64,000 nt of DNA from Pseudomonas ovata (GCF_003131185.1 NZ_QFFU01000004.1:248001-312000); one strand, 5' to 3'; positions 47,267 through 57,043 are shown, counted from the stretch's first letter. Program-made: numbers and translations. Notes: generated by a model from the letters alone, not told the origin.

Positions 47267-47301
47267 GGATTTACGTCATGCCTTGCGATTCATGCTGCAC
47301 C

Positions 47302-48615
47302 TCACCAGATCGGCAAGGTGTAGGTCGCCAGGAAGCGTGTCTGGTTTTCATCCCGGAACGCCGCCCCGGTCGGGAAGTCGTTGCGGTAGATGGCCTTGCG
47401 CACCACAAAGCCCAACTGCTTGAGCGGACCGCTCTGGATCACATAGCCCAGCTCCATCTGGAACTCGCGCTCCTTGCGGTCATCGGCCTTGAGCGAGGTC
47501 AGCTCGATATTGTCGCCACGCACATAACGCAGGCGGCTCTTGAGGCCGGGCACGCCCAGGGCGGCAAAATCGTAATCGTAGATAGCCTGCCAGGTGCGCT
47601 CCTTGGCGTTGAGAAAATCCGAGGCCATGGTCAGCTCGCTCATGCCCATCAATTCGGTGCCGGACACATACGGCGTGGCCGTGTCGCCACTGGAGTGCAT
47701 GTAGCCCACGCCCAGTTTGTGCCCGCCCCAACGGTAGGAAAACAGCCCAGAAACATTGATGTTGTCGACCTTTCCGGCCTTGGCGCTGCCCGCCTCTTCA
47801 CTAAAGAAGCTGCGCAGGTCGCTGGTCAGCACGCCCTCGCCCACGGGCAGGTTATGCAGCACCGCCAGGGTGCTCTGTCGGTACAGATCGTCCACCTCGG
47901 CGTGGTAGACACGCAGGCTCAGGTCCTTGCTGACCTGGTAATCGCCGCCCAGGTAGCTCATGTGCGACGTAGTGGCCGCGCCGTTGAAGCGCCCGTTGGG
48001 TGAAGCGATGGTCATGTTCTGGTACGAGGTCGAATCGCGGCGGTTGATGCGATCGATATAGCCGGCATTGAGCGTCAGCCCGTCAATGTCCCTGGAGCTG
48101 AGCGTGGTGCCACGAAAGGTTTGCGGCAGCAGGCGTGACGGGCTGGCGAACGCAAACGGCAGAAAGATCGACACGTCGCCGGTCTTTACCGTGGTCTTGG
48201 CCCAGCGCAACTTACCGGTCAGGGCCAGGCGCGAGTAATCGTCCGGGGCCCGCTTGTCGCTGGCAGACACCGGCAGCAGCTCGGTGCCGCTGCGGTCCGG
48301 CGACGAATCCAGCTTGACCCCCACCAGCGCCCGCGCATCCAGGCCGAAGCCCAGCGCGCCCGGGGTATAACCCGACTCGACATTGAGGATGAACGCCTGG
48401 GCCCACTCCCGGGCGGCGGTCTTGGCGCCATTGTCCTTGTAGTCGCGGTCCATGTAGTAGTTGCGCAGCGTCAGGGTGCCGTGGCTGTCGTCCAGCAGTC
48501 CCTCGGCCTGTAGCACCGGGCTGCACAGGCCCAGGCCCAGCAAGGTCAGGCAGCAGCCTGGGTGCAACTGAAAAACGGGGCGAATCCCTGCGGTGTTCGA
48601 AGGTGTGTCTGGCAT
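47302..48615 (-). CDS. OprD-family outer-membrane porin
   Basis: A 437-residue porin. After an N-terminal signal region (about 1-37, ending CSPVLQA) it shows the OprD start EGLLDDSHGTLTLRNYYMDR, the REWAQAFILNVESGYTPG block, many alternating beta strands and a final TRFLATYTLPIW. OprD porins are substrate-specific; beside ferulate genes it likely admits hydroxycinnamates or vanillate. The ATG at 48615 is chosen for the signal peptide. It is divergent from the symporter gene. Confidence 0.92.
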   Translation of the reverse strand: MPDTPSNTAGIRPVFQLHPGCCLTLLGLGLCSPVLQAEGLLDDSHGTLTLRNYYMDRDYKDNGAKTAAREWAQAFILNVESGYTPGALGFGLDARALVGVKLDSSPDRSGTELLPVSASDKRAPDDYSRLALTGKLRWAKTTVKTGDVSIFLPFAFASPSRLLPQTFRGTTLSSRDIDGLTLNAGYIDRINRRDSTSYQNMTIASPNGRFNGAATTSHMSYLGGDYQVSKDLSLRVYHAEVDDLYRQSTLAVLHNLPVGEGVLTSDLRSFFSEEAGSAKAGKVDNINVSGLFSYRWGGHKLGVGYMHSSGDTATPYVSGTELMGMSELTMASDFLNAKERTWQAIYDYDFAALGVPGLKSRLRYVRGDNIELTSLKADDRKEREFQMELGYVIQSGPLKQLGFVVRKAIYRNDFPTGAAFRDENQTRFLATYTLPIW

Positions 48616-48942
48616 GTCCGTTGTCCACTTATTGTTGTTGTTCTTGAGCGCAAGCGTGGGTGCTCCGAGGTCGCCTGCCGGGCAAGAATGGGAAGGCAAG
48701 GTCCAGTCGTCAACGGAAAACATCCGATAATCGAACATTAATTTTGTTATCTATTTTTTCTGATTTGTAGCGTTTCTGTTAAGTGCCTGTTTTTACAGGG
48801 GCCTGTGGCGTGTGCTTGCCTTCAGCTTGCACTTTGCTTTTTAGTTATCTTTGTTAATCTTATTTTCAGACTTGCCAAGACCCTGCTACCGTGCGGACGT
48901 CAGGCTGGCGATCACAACAAAAACAACAAATGAGGTTTATCC
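48616..48942. promoter_or_regulatory. divergent promoter region of porin and symporter genes
   Basis: About 330 bases, AT-rich between 48735 and 48880, which is unlike the surrounding DNA. It contains a short hairpin (CCTGT-TTTT-ACAGG, 48786-48799) and a sequence TTAGTTATCTT near 48841 that resembles one half of the FerR operator candidate. No gene is seen in it. Confidence 0.5.
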
Positions 48943-50139
48943 ATGGACAGTTCACTGCGCCGTCCGGCGCTTACCATCGCGTTGTGTTTTATCGTGGCGC
49001 TTATCGAAGGGTTTGACCTGCAGGCGGCCGGCACCGCCGCCGCCGGGTTGCGCCACACCTTTACGCTGGACCCGAAGATGCTCGGCTGGGTGTTCAGCGC
49101 CGGGATCATCGGCCTGTTGCCAGGGGCGTTTTTCGGCGGCTGGATCGCCGACCGCATCGGCCGCAAGAAAATCCTGATCGCCGCCGTGCTGTTGTTCGGC
49201 GTGTTTTCCCTGGCCACCGCCTACGTCGAGAGCTACGCGGTGCTGTTGCTGGTGCGCTTCATGACCGGCCTGGGGTTGGGCGCCGCCCTGCCCAACCTGA
49301 TCGCCCTGTGCGCCGAAGCGGTGGGCGAGCAGCGCCGTGGCACGGCGATCAGCATCATGTACGCCGGCGTGCCACTGGGCGGCGCCCTGGCCGCGGTGGT
49401 GGCGATGCTGGGCGGCGACCATTGGCAACTGACGTTCATCATTGGCGGCCTGGCCCCCTTGCTGGTGGTGCCGCTGATGCTGGTGTTGCTGCCCGAGTCG
49501 ACCGTGTTCCGTCAGCAGGCCGACGCCACGGCGCGGGTCTCGACGTCCAAAGCCTTGTTCGGTGAAAGCCGTGCGCCAATCACCCTGGCCTTATGGGTCA
49601 GTTACTTCTTCACCCTGACGGTGATGTACATGCTGCTCAACTGGCTGCCGTCGTTATTGATTGGCCAGGGCTTCACCAAACCTGAAGCCGGGCTGGTGCA
49701 GATGCTGTTCAACATTGGCGGCGCACTGGGTTCGTTGTCGGGCGGATTGCTGCTGGATCGCTTCAACGGCGTGAAGGTGGTGATCGGCGTGTACCTGGGG
49801 CTGCTGGCGTCGCTGGTGGGTGTGGGGTTGTCGGTGGGTATCGTGCCGATGGCAGTGGCCGGTTTCTCGGCAGGCGTGTTCGTGATGGCCGCGCAACTGG
49901 TGCTGTACGCAATGGCCCCGCCGTCCTACCCCACCTCGGTGCGCGCCACCGGTGTGGGCGCCGCCGTGGCGATCGGCAGACTGGGTTCGGTGGCCGGCCC
50001 CCTGGCCGCCGGACAGATCCTGGCAGCGGGTGCCGGCACCACGGGCGTGTTGCTGGCGACCTCGCCCGGGCTGGTGATCGCCGCGCTGGCGATCATCACC
50101 GTGGTGTCACGTCCGGGGCTGGTGGTGCGTACCGCGTAG
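48943..50139 (+). CDS. MFS aromatic acid:H+ symporter (AAHS family)
   Basis: A 398-residue transporter with about 12 membrane helices. The family motif ALIEGFDLQAAGTAAAGL lies in the first helix, and the loop motif GGWIADRIGRKKILIAAVLL follows helix 2, as in PcaK, VanK and MhpT. It is expected to import hydroxycinnamates or related aromatic acids with protons. The start follows GAGGTT. Together with the divergent porin it forms a complete entry route for the catabolic cluster. Confidence 0.92.
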   Translation: MDSSLRRPALTIALCFIVALIEGFDLQAAGTAAAGLRHTFTLDPKMLGWVFSAGIIGLLPGAFFGGWIADRIGRKKILIAAVLLFGVFSLATAYVESYAVLLLVRFMTGLGLGAALPNLIALCAEAVGEQRRGTAISIMYAGVPLGGALAAVVAMLGGDHWQLTFIIGGLAPLLVVPLMLVLLPESTVFRQQADATARVSTSKALFGESRAPITLALWVSYFFTLTVMYMLLNWLPSLLIGQGFTKPEAGLVQMLFNIGGALGSLSGGLLLDRFNGVKVVIGVYLGLLASLVGVGLSVGIVPMAVAGFSAGVFVMAAQLVLYAMAPPSYPTSVRATGVGAAVAIGRLGSVAGPLAAGQILAAGAGTTGVLLATSPGLVIAALAIITVVSRPGLVVRTA

Positions 50140-50157
50140 GACCGGTGACCCTGACCG

Positions 50158-50250
50158 CTGTTGGAGCGACCACCGGTCGCGAAGGGCCAGCCACCTCACC
50201 TTTGGTGCCTGACCGTCAGCCTTCGCGACCGATGGTCGCTCCTACGAGAT
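50158..50250. repeat. paired class II REP
   Basis: Inverted arms GGAGCGACCACCGGTCGCGA and TCGCGACCGATGGTCGCTCC with a centre of about 45 bases, between the convergent ends of the symporter and HDOD genes. It belongs to a different REP class from the seven larger copies. Confidence 0.8.
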
Positions 50251-50290
50251 GAATCCGTGCCCCAACAATGCAGACGCGCGAATGAAACGA

Positions 50291-51688
50291 TCAGTGCGCG
50301 AACTGCGAAGCCAGTTCGCGCAGCATGACTTCGGCGTCCAGCACTTTTCTCACGGCTTCATGGGCTTTTTCACGACTCAGGTTCAAGCGCTCGTAAAGCT
50401 CGTCCGGAATGGCCTGGGCGGGACCCGAGCCAATGCCGTTCTGACGCAGCAGTTGCACGGCCAGGTACACCAGGTTGGCGTACTCGCAATACTCGCCGGT
50501 GTAGTACGGGTCGTGCTGGAAGCGCAGGGCCGTGGCCAGTTCATCCGGCATGTCCCAGGAGCGCATCAGCCAAGCGCCGATCTGCTCACGGCTGATGCCC
50601 AGCAAGTGCTGCTCGACAAAGCTGTGGTGCAGGTGCGGATTGACCTCCAGCTGGCGACAGATCAGTGAGAAGTGCGGCGGAAACACGTGGGCCAGCAACA
50701 GATAGCCAAAGTTGTGCAGCAGGCCGGCCAGGTAGGTCAGTCCGCCCTCGGGACGCTTGGCACGCGGCATGGCGCGGGTCAGACCTTCAATGACTGCCGC
50801 GGTGTAGATCGACTGCTGCCAGTAGGGTGTGGTCTGTTGCGGGTGATCCTTGGGCAGGCTCAAGGTCTTGCCGAGCGCCAGGCCCAAGGCCAGGTTGATC
50901 ACCAGGTCGAAGCCCAGCACACGCACGATGGCGTCTTCTACCGAGCGGATCTTGCCGGTCGAGGCGTAATACGGCGAGGCTGCCCAGCTGACCACTTGGG
51001 CGGCCAAAGCCGGATCGGTCTCGACCACGCCGGTGATGTCGTCGATGGTCGCGTCCGGGTCGACCCGCAGCTTGATGATTTTCTGCGCGGTGCTGGCCAG
51101 CGGCGGAATTTCCAGGGTCGCTTCCAGGCGCTGCTGGATGCGCCGTGCGGTGAACGCGTGCACGGCCTGGGTGATTTCCTCGCGGTCATCGTGCGGACGA
51201 TCAAGGTTGGGCTTGATCTGCGTGAGCACCTGGCCGAAGTGCGCGGCGCTGGCTTTGCTGAGCATGCTCTTGAAATCGTCGCTGGCAATTTCCAGCAACA
51301 GGCCCGGCTCGCCCGAACCGACCAGCAGGGTCGGCTCTTGCAGCAAGCGGTCATCGTACAGGCACGGCGAGCTGGTCAGCGCCGGCAAGCCGGGCAGGCT
51401 CTGCAGGTTGTGCTTGAGCAGCATGCGCGAGAGGCGCTCGAAGGACACGGCCTTGAGCTCGCGACCGGTCAGTTCGGCGATCCGGTTCAGGTCCAGCAAC
51501 TGACTTTGCGGGAACAGGATCAACAGAGCACCGACAGCGTCTTCGACCAGGACGGCCTGGACCTTGCGCGCCACCGGCAGCGTCGCGTCATCCGAGACTT
51601 CCCGATAGCTGATGGCCAGCTTTTCCAACAACTGCCGGATCACGGAAGGGGCATGGTGAGCATCATTGACGTGGGCTACTTCTGTCAT
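50291..51688 (-). CDS. YbaK-like deacylase domain fused to HDOD domain
   Basis: A 465-residue protein with two parts. Residues about 12-150 resemble the YbaK/ProX aminoacyl-tRNA deacylase fold (RQLLEKLAISYREVSDDATL, ELTGRELKAVS). Residues about 190-400 are an HDOD domain (IPPLASTAQKIIKLRVDPDA, VRVLGFDLVINLALGLALGK, LTYLAGLLHNFGYLLLAHVF), an HD-related signalling module lacking phosphodiesterase activity. The fusion is common in pseudomonads. It lies 85 bases downstream of recG on the same strand. Confidence 0.9.
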   Translation of the reverse strand: MTEVAHVNDAHHAPSVIRQLLEKLAISYREVSDDATLPVARKVQAVLVEDAVGALLILFPQSQLLDLNRIAELTGRELKAVSFERLSRMLLKHNLQSLPGLPALTSSPCLYDDRLLQEPTLLVGSGEPGLLLEIASDDFKSMLSKASAAHFGQVLTQIKPNLDRPHDDREEITQAVHAFTARRIQQRLEATLEIPPLASTAQKIIKLRVDPDATIDDITGVVETDPALAAQVVSWAASPYYASTGKIRSVEDAIVRVLGFDLVINLALGLALGKTLSLPKDHPQQTTPYWQQSIYTAAVIEGLTRAMPRAKRPEGGLTYLAGLLHNFGYLLLAHVFPPHFSLICRQLEVNPHLHHSFVEQHLLGISREQIGAWLMRSWDMPDELATALRFQHDPYYTGEYCEYANLVYLAVQLLRQNGIGSGPAQAIPDELYERLNLSREKAHEAVRKVLDAEVMLRELASQFAH

Positions 51689-51773
51689 GGTCTGTGTCCA
51701 TTTCCTACAATCTGCGCAGTATAACCAGCTTCTGCAAATTGGGTTTCGTCAGCTTCGCAAAGCGTTGCCTGGA

Positions 51774-53849
51774 TCACACCTGACCATACTGCTGACCATG
51801 ACGCAACCATCGTTCCAACAATGGACTGACATGGTGCGGCCAGCGTTCAAGCAAGGCCTGGGCGGCGTCACGCACCGCCGGCAGCAGGTCGGCGTCGCGC
51901 ATCAGGTCGGCGACCTTGAATTGCAACAGGCCCGTTTGCCGGGTACCGAGCATTTCGCCAGGACCGCGCAGCTCGAGGTCTCTTTCGGCGATCACGAAGC
52001 CGTCGTTGGTCTCACGCATGATGCCCAGCCGCTGCCGGCCGATCTGCGACAGCGGCGGATGGTAGAGCAGCACGCAATGGCTGACCGCACTGCCGCGCCC
52101 GACCCGACCGCGCAACTGATGCAGTTGCGCCAGGCCCAGGCGCTCGGGGTTCTCGATGATCATCAGGCTGGCGTTGGGCACATCCACCCCCACTTCGATG
52201 ACCGTGGTCGCCACCAGCAGCTGCAGGGCACCCTGCTTGAACTCGGCCATGATCGCGGCTTTTTCCACCGGCTTCATGCGCCCGTGGATCAGCCCGACGC
52301 GCAGTTCGCCCAGCGCCATGCTCAGCTCTTCGAACGAGGTCTCGGCGGCCTTGCAGGTCAGCTCTTCGGATTCTTCGATCAGGGTGCAGACCCAGTAGGC
52401 CTGGCGCCCTTCGGCGCAGGCGGCGCGAACCCGTTCGATGACTTCCATGCGCCGGCTGTCGGCCACCAGTACGGTATTGACCGGCGTGCGCCCCGGCGGC
52501 AGTTCGTCGAGGATCGAAGTGTCCAGGTCGGCATAGGCGCTCATGGCCAGCGTGCGCGGGATGGGCGTGGCGGTCATGATCAACTGGTGCGGGCTCATGA
52601 CCCCGCCTACACCTTTGCTGCGCAGCGCCAGGCGCTGCTGCACGCCGAAACGGTGCTGCTCGTCGATGATCGCCAGGGCGAGGTTCTTGAATTTCACCTC
52701 TTCCTGAAACAGCGCGTGAGTGCCGACCACCATCCGCGCACCTTCGGCAATCTGCTGCATGGCACTGACCCGTGCCTTGCCCTTGAGCTTGCCGGCCAGC
52801 CAGGCGACTTCCACGCCCAGCGGCTCCAGCCAGCGCTGGAAGTTGATGTAATGCTGTTCGGCGAGAATCTCGGTGGGCGCCATCAGCGCCACCTGATAAC
52901 CGGCTTCGATGGCCTGCAGGGCGGCCAGGGCAGCGACCACGGTCTTGCCGGCGCCAACGTCGCCCTGCACCAGGCGCAACATGGGCGCGTGCTGGCTGAG
53001 GTCATGGGCCACTTCCTTGCCGACGCGCTGTTGAGCGCCGGTGGGGGTAAAGCCCAGGTTGGCCAGAAAAAGCCCGGGTAATTGCCTGGCCGGCGGCAAG
53101 GCCGGGGCACGCAGGGCACGCTGGCTTTCACGCAAGCGTTGCTGGGACAACTGGTGGGTCAGCAGTTCTTCGAACGCCAGGCGATGCTGGGCCCAGTGGT
53201 GACCCAGTGCCAGTTCGTCGACATCGGCATCGGCCGGCGGGTAATGCAAGTAATGAATGGCCTCGTCGAGCGGCGCCAGTTGATAGTCGCGGGCCAGTTC
53301 GTCAGGCAGCCAGTCGGGCAGGCTTTTGGGACCGAGCATGGCCAGGCTCTGCTGGCACAGCTGGCGCAGGCGCTGCTGGGTCAGGCCCTCGGTGGTCGGA
53401 TAGATCGGGGTCAGGGTCTGCTCGACCGGCGGCGGCTCGTCGCCGGTCAGGGCGCGGTATTCGGGGTGATAGATTTCCAGGCCCGAGGCACCGGGCCGCG
53501 CTTCGCCAAAGCAGCGCAAGTGCGTGCCGCGCTTGAGGCCGTCTTTCTGGGCATTGCTGAAGTGGTAGAAACGCAGGCTGACCACGCCGCTGCCGTCGCC
53601 CAGGCGCACCAGCAGGCTGCGCCGCTTGCCCATGACCACGTCCTGGCCGCTGACCACGCCTTCGATAACCGCATCCTGACCGGGCCGCAACTGGCCGATG
53701 GGCACTACGCGGGTGCGGTCCTGGTAGCGCAGCGGCAAGTGAAACAGCACGTCCTGGATATTCTCCAGGCCGACCTTGGCCAGTTTTTCGGCCAGGGCTT
53801 CGCCGACGCCCTTGAGGGCAGTGACCGAAACGTGGGAAAGCTCGCTCAT
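51774..53849 (-). CDS. recG: ATP-dependent DNA helicase RecG
   Basis: A 691-residue replication-fork remodelling helicase. It has the N-terminal wedge/OB domain (LPLRYQDRTRVVPIGQLRPG), Walker A GDVGAGKTVVAALAA, the DEQH box in LAIIDEQHRFGVQQR, and the motif VATTVIEVGVDVPNASLMI. The ATG at 53849 is used rather than an upstream in-frame codon inside oxyR. It follows oxyR by 20 bases on the same strand, the conserved Pseudomonas oxyR-recG operon. Confidence 0.97.
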   Translation of the reverse strand: MSELSHVSVTALKGVGEALAEKLAKVGLENIQDVLFHLPLRYQDRTRVVPIGQLRPGQDAVIEGVVSGQDVVMGKRRSLLVRLGDGSGVVSLRFYHFSNAQKDGLKRGTHLRCFGEARPGASGLEIYHPEYRALTGDEPPPVEQTLTPIYPTTEGLTQQRLRQLCQQSLAMLGPKSLPDWLPDELARDYQLAPLDEAIHYLHYPPADADVDELALGHHWAQHRLAFEELLTHQLSQQRLRESQRALRAPALPPARQLPGLFLANLGFTPTGAQQRVGKEVAHDLSQHAPMLRLVQGDVGAGKTVVAALAALQAIEAGYQVALMAPTEILAEQHYINFQRWLEPLGVEVAWLAGKLKGKARVSAMQQIAEGARMVVGTHALFQEEVKFKNLALAIIDEQHRFGVQQRLALRSKGVGGVMSPHQLIMTATPIPRTLAMSAYADLDTSILDELPPGRTPVNTVLVADSRRMEVIERVRAACAEGRQAYWVCTLIEESEELTCKAAETSFEELSMALGELRVGLIHGRMKPVEKAAIMAEFKQGALQLLVATTVIEVGVDVPNASLMIIENPERLGLAQLHQLRGRVGRGSAVSHCVLLYHPPLSQIGRQRLGIMRETNDGFVIAERDLELRGPGEMLGTRQTGLLQFKVADLMRDADLLPAVRDAAQALLERWPHHVSPLLERWLRHGQQYGQV

Positions 53850-53869
53850 GTTGCTCTTGCCGCTCCTGC

Positions 53870-54793
53870 CTAGCTTGCTTGTGCCTTGGGACGGGCCACC
53901 GAACACAGGCGCACGGAATCAGCGAGGATCTCGATTGCCTTGGGCCGCGGGAAACTGGCGCGCCAGGCGATGGCCACGGTACGGAACGGCGCCGGCGGCG
54001 TCAGGGGCCGCACCTCGATCACGCCGGGGGCGTAGTGGTGGCTGTCGACTGCCGAGAACGGCAGGATCGACACGCCCAGCCCCGAGGCGACCATATGGCG
54101 GATGGTTTCCAGCGAACTGGATTCCACCGTGGTGTGCCTGGCGGCCTCGCTGCCTTTAGTCAGTGTAGGGCACGCTTCAAGAACCTGATCACGGAAACAG
54201 TGGCCTTCGCCGAGCAACAGCAGGCTTTTGTCATTCAATGCCGAGGCGTCGATGGTCTGCTTGCGTGTCCAGGGATGGTCGGCCGGCATCAGCACATAGA
54301 AGGGCTCGTCGTACAGCGGCAGGGTCAGGACATCGGCTTCGTTGAACGGCAGCGCGATGATGATCGCGTCCAGCTCGCCGTTGCGCAGCTTGTCGCGCAG
54401 CACATGGGTGAAGTTTTCTTCGATGTACAACGGCATCTGCGGGGCTACCCGGTGCAGTTGTGGAATCAGGTGCGGGAACAGGTAGGGGCCGACGGTGTAG
54501 ATGGCTCCGACTTTCAAGGGGGCGGTCAGCTGGTTCTTGCCGGCCTGGGCCAGTTCGCGAATACCCTGGGCCTGCTCCAGAACCTTCTGGGCCTGGGCGA
54601 CGATGCCCTCGCCGACGGGGGTCAGGCGTACGGCGCTCTTGCTGCGCTCGAAGATCAGCACGCCCAGTTCGTCTTCAAGTTTCTTGACGCCGACCGACAA
54701 GGTGGGCTGGCTGACATGGCAGCGCTCGGCGGCATGGCCGAAGTGCTGTTCCTGGGCGAGCGTGACGATATAGCGCAATTCGGTGAGAGTCAT
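53870..54793 (-). CDS. oxyR: hydrogen peroxide sensor and regulator OxyR
   Basis: A 307-residue LysR-type regulator. The helix-turn-helix is at about 18-37 (FGHAAERCHVSQPTLSVGVK). The redox cysteines fall at C199 and C208 (GEGHCFRDQVLEAC), exactly as in E. coli OxyR. Oxidation forms the disulfide that activates catalase and peroxiredoxin genes. It is the first gene of the oxyR-recG operon. Confidence 0.97.
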   Translation of the reverse strand: MTLTELRYIVTLAQEQHFGHAAERCHVSQPTLSVGVKKLEDELGVLIFERSKSAVRLTPVGEGIVAQAQKVLEQAQGIRELAQAGKNQLTAPLKVGAIYTVGPYLFPHLIPQLHRVAPQMPLYIEENFTHVLRDKLRNGELDAIIIALPFNEADVLTLPLYDEPFYVLMPADHPWTRKQTIDASALNDKSLLLLGEGHCFRDQVLEACPTLTKGSEAARHTTVESSSLETIRHMVASGLGVSILPFSAVDSHHYAPGVIEVRPLTPPAPFRTVAIAWRASFPRPKAIEILADSVRLCSVARPKAQAS

Positions 54794-54884
54794 AACGTGC
54801 GTCCATGTAGTTGCGCCCCAGCATAGCGGCTGCAATCGATAGACGCACGTTATCAGAGGCGCATCGGTGTATCAAAAAACCGAT

Positions 54885-55631
54885 TTACCGTTTATCCAGC
54901 GAATACACGAACGGCGCCAGGATTTCGATCGATCCGTTGTTCAACACTTCTGCCGGCGGCTTGGGCACCGGTTGCGCACGACGGATCATTTCCATGGTGG
55001 CGCGGTCCAGTGACGGGCTGCCCGAACTGCTGGCAATCGAATACGAAAGCACATTGCCTTCGGCGTCGACCACAAAGCGCAAGCGCGCCACCCCTTGCAT
55101 GCCTCGACGACGGGCGTCCTCAGGGTATTTCTTGTACTTGGCCAGGTGACGCAGCAGATCACCCTGCCAGCTTGGCAACGCCGTGCTCGGTGGCGATGGC
55201 GGGCTTGGCGGTGCCGCAGGCGCGGCGGCCTTCTCGATCTTCGGCGCAGGCGGTGCTTCTACCGGCTTCTCGTCGACAGGCTGTTCCTTGGGCGGCTCAG
55301 GCTTCTTCTCGATCGGTTTCTTCGGCTGAGGTTTCGGCTTGGGCTTTTCGACCTTCTTGGGTACGACGATTTCCGGCTTCGGCGCCTCGACAACCTCTGG
55401 CATGGGAATCTCTTCCTCAGGCGCAGGCGGGGTCGGCGGCTGCACGACCGCAGGCGGTGGCGGCAGAGGCTCGGGCAGAGGCGGCAGTTCGATCATCATG
55501 GCGGGCGGCGGCAATTCGATTGCCTGGGATGCCGGCCAGCGCAGGGCCAGAAGCACCGCGATGGCATGCACGGCCAGCACCAACAACAGACTACCGCTAT
55601 AGCGCGTCAGTGTTTGGCGCATGGTGATCAT
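54885..55631 (-). CDS. tonB: energy transducer TonB
   Basis: A 248-residue protein: an N-terminal membrane anchor (about 10-30), a long Pro/Glu/Lys spacer (about 40-150) that spans the periplasm, and the C-terminal receptor-binding domain (KYPEDARRRGMQGVARLRFV, LDRATMEMIRRAQPVPKPP). It transmits proton-motive energy from ExbBD to outer-membrane receptors. The start overlaps the exbD stop (ATGA). It is the third gene of exbB-exbD-tonB. Confidence 0.96.
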   Translation of the reverse strand: MITMRQTLTRYSGSLLLVLAVHAIAVLLALRWPASQAIELPPPAMMIELPPLPEPLPPPPAVVQPPTPPAPEEEIPMPEVVEAPKPEIVVPKKVEKPKPKPQPKKPIEKKPEPPKEQPVDEKPVEAPPAPKIEKAAAPAAPPSPPSPPSTALPSWQGDLLRHLAKYKKYPEDARRRGMQGVARLRFVVDAEGNVLSYSIASSSGSPSLDRATMEMIRRAQPVPKPPAEVLNNGSIEILAPFVYSLDKR

Positions 55632-56053
55632 TTTTTCCCAACCGTCTCGAGGCCCACCAGTCCGACCTTGAGATAGCCGGCGGCGCGCAGGGTGTTCATG
55701 ACTTCCATCAGGTCGCCGTAGTCCACGCCCTTGTCGGCCTGGAAGAAGATCGTGGTGTCCTTCTTGCCGTGGGTGCGGGTATCGAGCACCTGGCCGATCT
55801 GTTCGCGGGCGACCATGTCGTTGCCCAGGTACAGGTTCTTGTCGGCCTTGACGCTGAGGAAGATCGGCTTCTCCGGCCTGGGCTGTGGTTGCGCCGTGGA
55901 CGCCGGCAGGTCGACCTTGATGTCCACGGTGGCCAGGGGAGCGGCCACCATGAAGATGATCAACAGGACCAACATGACGTCGATGAACGGCGTGACGTTG
56001 ATTTCGTGGTTCTCGGCGAGATCGTCGCCGCCTTCGTTAAGATGCAGGCCCAC
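55628..56053 (-). CDS. exbD: biopolymer transport protein ExbD
   Basis: A 141-residue inner-membrane motor subunit. The single helix INVTPFIDVMLVLLIIFMVA contains the proton-path aspartate (PFID). The periplasmic part ends in a beta domain. It starts with GTG three bases after the exbB stop and overlaps tonB by four bases. Confidence 0.96.
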   Translation of the reverse strand: MGLHLNEGGDDLAENHEINVTPFIDVMLVLLIIFMVAAPLATVDIKVDLPASTAQPQPRPEKPIFLSVKADKNLYLGNDMVAREQIGQVLDTRTHGKKDTTIFFQADKGVDYGDLMEVMNTLRAAGYLKVGLVGLETVGKK

Positions 56054-56056
56054 GTT

Positions 56057-57043
56057 TTAGCCCACCTTGCCCAGATGCGGATGTTGTTGGCTGCGCTCGG
56101 TCGGCTCTGGCAGGTGGTCCAGGTCGCGGCTGACCAGCAGCAGGACCTGCGCCGAGGCGTCGGACACCTGGGCCTTGTAGCCGGCGATGGAGCGGGCGAA
56201 CACGTTGTAGATCACCACCGCCGGAATCGCGGCAACCAGGCCCAGGGCCGTGGCCAGCAGGGCTTCGGCGATGCCGGGGGCGACCACGGCCAGGTTGGTG
56301 GTCTGGGTCTTGGCGATGCCGATGAAGCTGTTCATGATGCCCCACACGGTGCCGAACAGGCCGACGAAGGGGGCGGTGGAACCGATGGTGGCCAGCACGC
56401 CGGTGCCGATGCTCATGGTCCGGCCGCAATTGGCGACCAGGCGCTCCAGGCGGAAGCTGACACGCTCCTTGATGCCTTCGCGCTCACGGCTGTTGGCCGA
56501 CAGGCGCATTTCTTCCAGCGCATCGTGCACCAGCAGGTGCGCCAGGGTGCCTTCCTTGCCGTTGCTGGCACTGGCTTCGTTCAGGGTGCGGGCCTTTTTC
56601 AGGCTGGCGATTTCAGTGCGCAGGCGGCGCTTGGCGCCCAGCAGCTCGAAACCCTTGGCGATCCAGATGGTCCAGGTAATGATCGAGGCAATCGCCAGGC
56701 CGATCATGACCGCTTTGACCACGATGTCGGCGTTCTGGTACATGCCCCAGGGCGACAGGTCATGGGACGACATGCCCAGGCTGTTCTCGCCGGCCAGTGC
56801 ATCGGCATCGGCGGCGTCGGCATTGACCGGCGCGGCTGGCGCAGTCGGTGCGGCAACAGCAGGGGCCGGGGCCGTTGCAGCGGAGGCAGCAGCCGGAGCG
56901 GCGGCATTGGTCGAGGCCGGTGGTGCCTGGTCGGCGAACGCCGGGGCGAGCATCAGGCTCAGCACGATGGCGGCAACAGCGCGCCAGGCGCGTGTCAGGC
57001 TGGGAAGCGTGGTTGGCGAGGCGGGTGTTGGATTGCGAGTCAT
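56057..57043 (-). CDS. exbB: tonB-system energizer ExbB
   Basis: A 328-residue inner-membrane proton channel. A signal-like helix (about 15-38) is followed by an Ala/Pro-rich periplasmic linker (about 42-90), as in the long pseudomonad ExbB. The MotA/ExbB core follows (GTGVLATIGSTAPFVGLFGT, GIAEALLATALGLVAAIPAV). First gene of the exbB-exbD-tonB operon; ribosome site is weak. A Fur-like sequence lies upstream. Confidence 0.95.
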   Translation of the reverse strand: MTRNPTPASPTTLPSLTRAWRAVAAIVLSLMLAPAFADQAPPASTNAAAPAAASAATAPAPAVAAPTAPAAPVNADAADADALAGENSLGMSSHDLSPWGMYQNADIVVKAVMIGLAIASIITWTIWIAKGFELLGAKRRLRTEIASLKKARTLNEASASNGKEGTLAHLLVHDALEEMRLSANSREREGIKERVSFRLERLVANCGRTMSIGTGVLATIGSTAPFVGLFGTVWGIMNSFIGIAKTQTTNLAVVAPGIAEALLATALGLVAAIPAVVIYNVFARSIAGYKAQVSDASAQVLLLVSRDLDHLPEPTERSQQHPHLGKVG

